From Nitrospirota bacterium (GTDB lineage Bacteria; Nitrospinota; Nitrospinia; Nitrospinales; VA-1), in assembly GCA_003235465.1 (NCBI GenBank), contig QJWD01000307.1:1-7503 (forward strand): a DNA stretch of 7,503 nt. Reading direction: 5' to 3'. Below, piece by piece: positions 6,019 through 7,503 of the stretch; position 1 is the stretch's first letter, and each line of letters starts with the position of its first letter. The notes beneath the pieces are model-generated. The model searched no databases. It worked only from the letters and a program-made list of their open reading frames with translations, and was not told the DNA's origin. The position numbers were made by a program, and so were the translations under genes.

Positions 6019-6757
6019 CTGAATCGCGGGCGCTCTGCCTGTCCATGATTTTTTGTTGCAACTCGCCGGCACGCTTAAGGACTTCGTCCTTCTCCGGGTG
6101 GGGCGGCTTGCCCCCGGCCACGCCCCTGAGCGCAGCCAAAGCCTCCAGCGCCTTCTTGAGCCTGCCCCGGGCGAACAACACCTCCGCCTGAACCAGGTAA
6201 TTTTCCTCGTATTGGGGAGCGAGGCTCACCGCCCGGCCGATGTGGTCGAGGGATTTGCCGAGGTCGCCGCCGAGGAAAAACGGCAGTTCGAGATAGAGCT
6301 TGGCGAGCGCCCGGTGCGGCCCGCCGTGGTCGAACCCCGGGTCGAGCTTGAGCGCGGTTTCCATGTCCCGGCGGAAGGGGTCAATGATTTCCAGGCTCTT
6401 CCACAACCCTTCGAGCTCGCCCAGCCTGCCCAGGCAAAGCCCCTTGTAAAAATAGCCCGGAGCCAAACCGCTGTTGAGGAGGACGGCCTGCCCGGCGCTT
6501 TCGAGGCAGCGCGCGTAATGCCCGCCCTTTCCGGCGGCGAGTTTCCCTAGCCGGTAATGGGCGCGCGCCAGCCGCCAGGCCCGTTCGTCCGCCGCCGCCG
6601 GGGCCTCCTCGAGGAGGCTCACGATGCTGGCAAACTCCTCCGCCGAAACCGCGCTTTCGTGCAGGCGGTCTATCTCTTCAAGGCTCGCCGACTGCGCCGC
6701 CTGCGCTCCGAAAAGCCAGAACGCGCCTAGGAAAAGAATGGTTCGCTTGAGAGCCAT
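6011..6757 (-). CDS. Exported tetratricopeptide-repeat (TPR) protein
   Basis: This 248-residue protein has an N-terminal signal peptide (MALKR, a hydrophobic core at residues 7-18, likely cleavage after AQA at 20 or QSA at 24). There is no lipobox Cys, so it is probably soluble in the periplasm. The rest is helical with TPR-like units: about 58-90 (WRLARAHYRLGKLA), 98-140 (GYFYKGLCLGRLGELEG ending in ALKLDP), 146-181 (a helix pair with the turn FFLGGDLGKSLDHIGRA, ending in SLAPQ) and 182-215 (YLVQAEVLFARGRLKKALEAL). The FFLGGD turn recalls TPR proteins of delta-proteobacterial type, but I cannot name a function; such repeats mediate protein contacts. The start is the only ATG that keeps the signal peptide; the ribosome binding site is weak. 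Its last codons overlap recN, so the two form an operon, an odd pairing of an envelope protein with a repair ATPase. Confidence 0.8.
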   Translation of the reverse strand: MALKRTILFLGAFWLFGAQAAQSASLEEIDRLHESAVSAEEFASIVSLLEEAPAAADERAWRLARAHYRLGKLAAGKGGHYARCLESAGQAVLLNSGLAPGYFYKGLCLGRLGELEGLWKSLEIIDPFRRDMETALKLDPGFDHGGPHRALAKLYLELPFFLGGDLGKSLDHIGRAVSLAPQYEENYLVQAEVLFARGRLKKALEALAALRGVAGGKPPHPEKDEVLKRAGELQQKIMDRQSARDSDA

Positions 6758-6766
6758 GGCTCACTA

Positions 6767-6780
6767 GAAAATACTTTTTC
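6767..6780. repeat. Short inverted repeat upstream of the TPR-recN operon
   Basis: GAAAA-TACT-TTTTC is a 5-4-5 inverted repeat ending 10 bases before the TPR start codon. It sits in the divergent region shared with mlaC, upstream of the plus-strand TATAAT. Its position would fit an operator for the TPR-recN operon, but it does not match a LexA box I know, and AT-rich palindromes of this size can arise by chance. Confidence 0.3.
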
Positions 6781-6796
6781 CCAATGGAGGTTGCGC

Positions 6797-6802
6797 TATA
6801 AT
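6797..6802 (+). promoter_or_regulatory. Candidate -10 element for mlaC
   Basis: This is a perfect TATAAT in a GC-rich region, facing mlaC. Transcription would begin near 6809 and give a leader of about 74 bases. The -35 region about 16-17 bases upstream is a T-run (6775-6779) that matches TTGACA poorly. The call therefore rests on the -10 box and its position. Confidence 0.45.
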
Positions 6803-6834
6803 CAAAGGATCGGAGATAGCCAGGGCGCGCATCC

Positions 6835-6852
6835 GGCGGCAAGCCGCCTTTT
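6835..6852 (+). terminator. Hairpin plus T-run in the mlaC leader (possible attenuator)
   Basis: GGCGG and CCGCC form a 5-bp all-GC stem with a CAAG loop, followed directly by TTTT (6849-6852) and then by a second self-complementary block, GCCCGGGC (6853-6860). This has the form of a small intrinsic terminator or attenuator between the candidate promoter and the mlaC start. GGGC near 6823 could pair with GCCC at 6853 to give an alternative, longer fold. The stem is short, so strong termination is uncertain. Confidence 0.4.
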
Positions 6853-6882
6853 GCCCGGGCAATAATTCAATCTATCATAAAT

Positions 6883-7485
6883 ATGAACATTCTTCGCCTA
6901 ACGATTTTCACCCTCATTGGCATGGGGCTTCTCTTCGCCGGCCAGGCCCAGGCCGAGCCGGCGCAAGAGGAAGTGAACGCCCTGCTCGGGGCCATCAAGC
7001 AAATCAAGGCCGGCGACAACCTGCCCGAGGAACAGGCCCGGACAAACCGGGAGCAATCCGAAAAGGCGCTCGCGCTCTTCGCCATGGACGAGGTGAGCCG
7101 GAAGGCCCTCGGCAAGTACTGGGACAAGACGCCGCCGGAGGACCAGAAAAAGTTCTCCACCCTGCTCGGCCAGTTGTTCGTCCACGTCGCCTTTCCCAAT
7201 TCCGCCAAGTTCTTCGCCGGCCTCAGGATGGACTTCGGCAAAGCCGAGGTCGAAGGGTCGCGCGCCGTGGTGCCGATGACCGTGACCCACCCCGAAGAGG
7301 GCGAGGTGGGCATCGATTTTCACCTGGCTAAAAAAGACGGGGTGTGGCGGCTCGTCGACGTGTATCTCGACGAGGTCAGCCTGCGCAACAACCTGCGCAG
7401 CCAGTTCTACAAGGTGCTGGCGGAAAACGATTTCAAGGAGCTGCTTGCGCGCATGGAAAAGAAGCTCAAGGAAGCCACCACCTGA
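6883..7485 (+). CDS. mlaC: MlaC-type periplasmic phospholipid-binding protein (Ttg2D family)
   Basis: MlaC carries phospholipids across the periplasm between the outer membrane and the MlaFEDB transporter of the inner membrane, which maintains outer-membrane lipid asymmetry. The 200-residue protein is close to the family's usual length of about 200. It has a signal peptide (hydrophobic core at 4-20, cleavage after AQA at 24). The mature part shows the family pattern: MDEVSRKALGKYWDKTP with DQKKF just after (68-91), a beta-rich middle (about 116-150), the diagnostic WRLVDVYLDEVSLRNNLRSQF (155-175) and a final FKELLARMEKKL helix. No clear Shine-Dalgarno sequence precedes the ATG; the leader is AT-rich there (6862-6882), which may expose the start. 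The other mla genes are not in the window, though they could follow to the right of it. It diverges from the TPR-recN operon. The identification is secure at family level. Confidence 0.9.
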   Translation: MNILRLTIFTLIGMGLLFAGQAQAEPAQEEVNALLGAIKQIKAGDNLPEEQARTNREQSEKALALFAMDEVSRKALGKYWDKTPPEDQKKFSTLLGQLFVHVAFPNSAKFFAGLRMDFGKAEVEGSRAVVPMTVTHPEEGEVGIDFHLAKKDGVWRLVDVYLDEVSLRNNLRSQFYKVLAENDFKELLARMEKKLKEATT

Positions 7486-7503
7486 ACGCGCCCTCCCACC
7501 GCC

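Noticed and set aside
4348..6048. Long plus-strand frames opposite recN
   Set aside because: They are shadows of the RecN frame with no domain or signal peptide; RecN motifs are unambiguous on the minus strand.
6758..6882. LexA/SOS box upstream of the TPR-recN operon
   Set aside because: recN is SOS-controlled in some bacteria, so I looked for CTGT-type, GAAC-type and GTTC-type palindromes; none fits. The GAAAA-TACT-TTTTC repeat does not match a known LexA site.
6867..7323. Minus-strand frames opposite mlaC
   Set aside because: They have no start context or recognisable domain and lie within the well-supported mlaC gene.

Overview
The window is a G+C-rich bacterial segment holding eight genes and no tRNA, rRNA, CRISPR array or insertion sequence. 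Several products need a Gram-negative envelope: an outer-membrane beta-barrel porin ending in phenylalanine, an MlaC-type periplasmic phospholipid carrier, and three other proteins with export signals. The gene mix resembles Deltaproteobacteria, Nitrospinota or related lineages, but this is an impression and no marker in the window settles the taxonomy.

Layout. The left block (1-3296) is all on the minus strand. In transcription order it holds a c-di-GMP-type HD-GYP domain protein (2265-3119, with an open coding extension to 3287), a small secreted His/Cys-rich protein of unknown function (1716-2171), an OmpL-like porin (341-1603) and a secreted protein that looks like an FMN-binding-domain protein (starting at 284 and cut off by the window edge). 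A divergent intergenic region (3297-3567) separates this block from gpmA (3568-4314, plus strand). gpmA converges on recN (4324-6018, minus) with only 9 bases between their stop codons, and a 7-bp GC hairpin spans the junction. recN lies downstream of, and overlaps, an exported TPR protein (6011-6757, minus). A second divergent region (6758-6882) separates the TPR-recN pair from mlaC (6883-7485, plus).

How the genes relate. The small His/Cys-rich protein, the porin and the FMN-binding-like protein may form an envelope cluster, perhaps linked to metal handling or periplasmic redox chemistry; that link is inferred from residue content and neighbourhood only. gpmA (glycolysis), recN (double-strand-break repair) and mlaC (outer-membrane lipid asymmetry) are ordinary housekeeping genes.

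The main anomaly is the HD-GYP gene. Its HD motif has leucine in place of the metal-binding histidine, although the HHE...DGSGYP motif is intact. Its reading frame also continues 56 codons upstream of the first usable ATG, up to an ATG-GAA-TAG. This suggests a decayed or non-catalytic gene, an unusual start, or a sequence error. No clearly new multi-gene defence or mobile system is visible.
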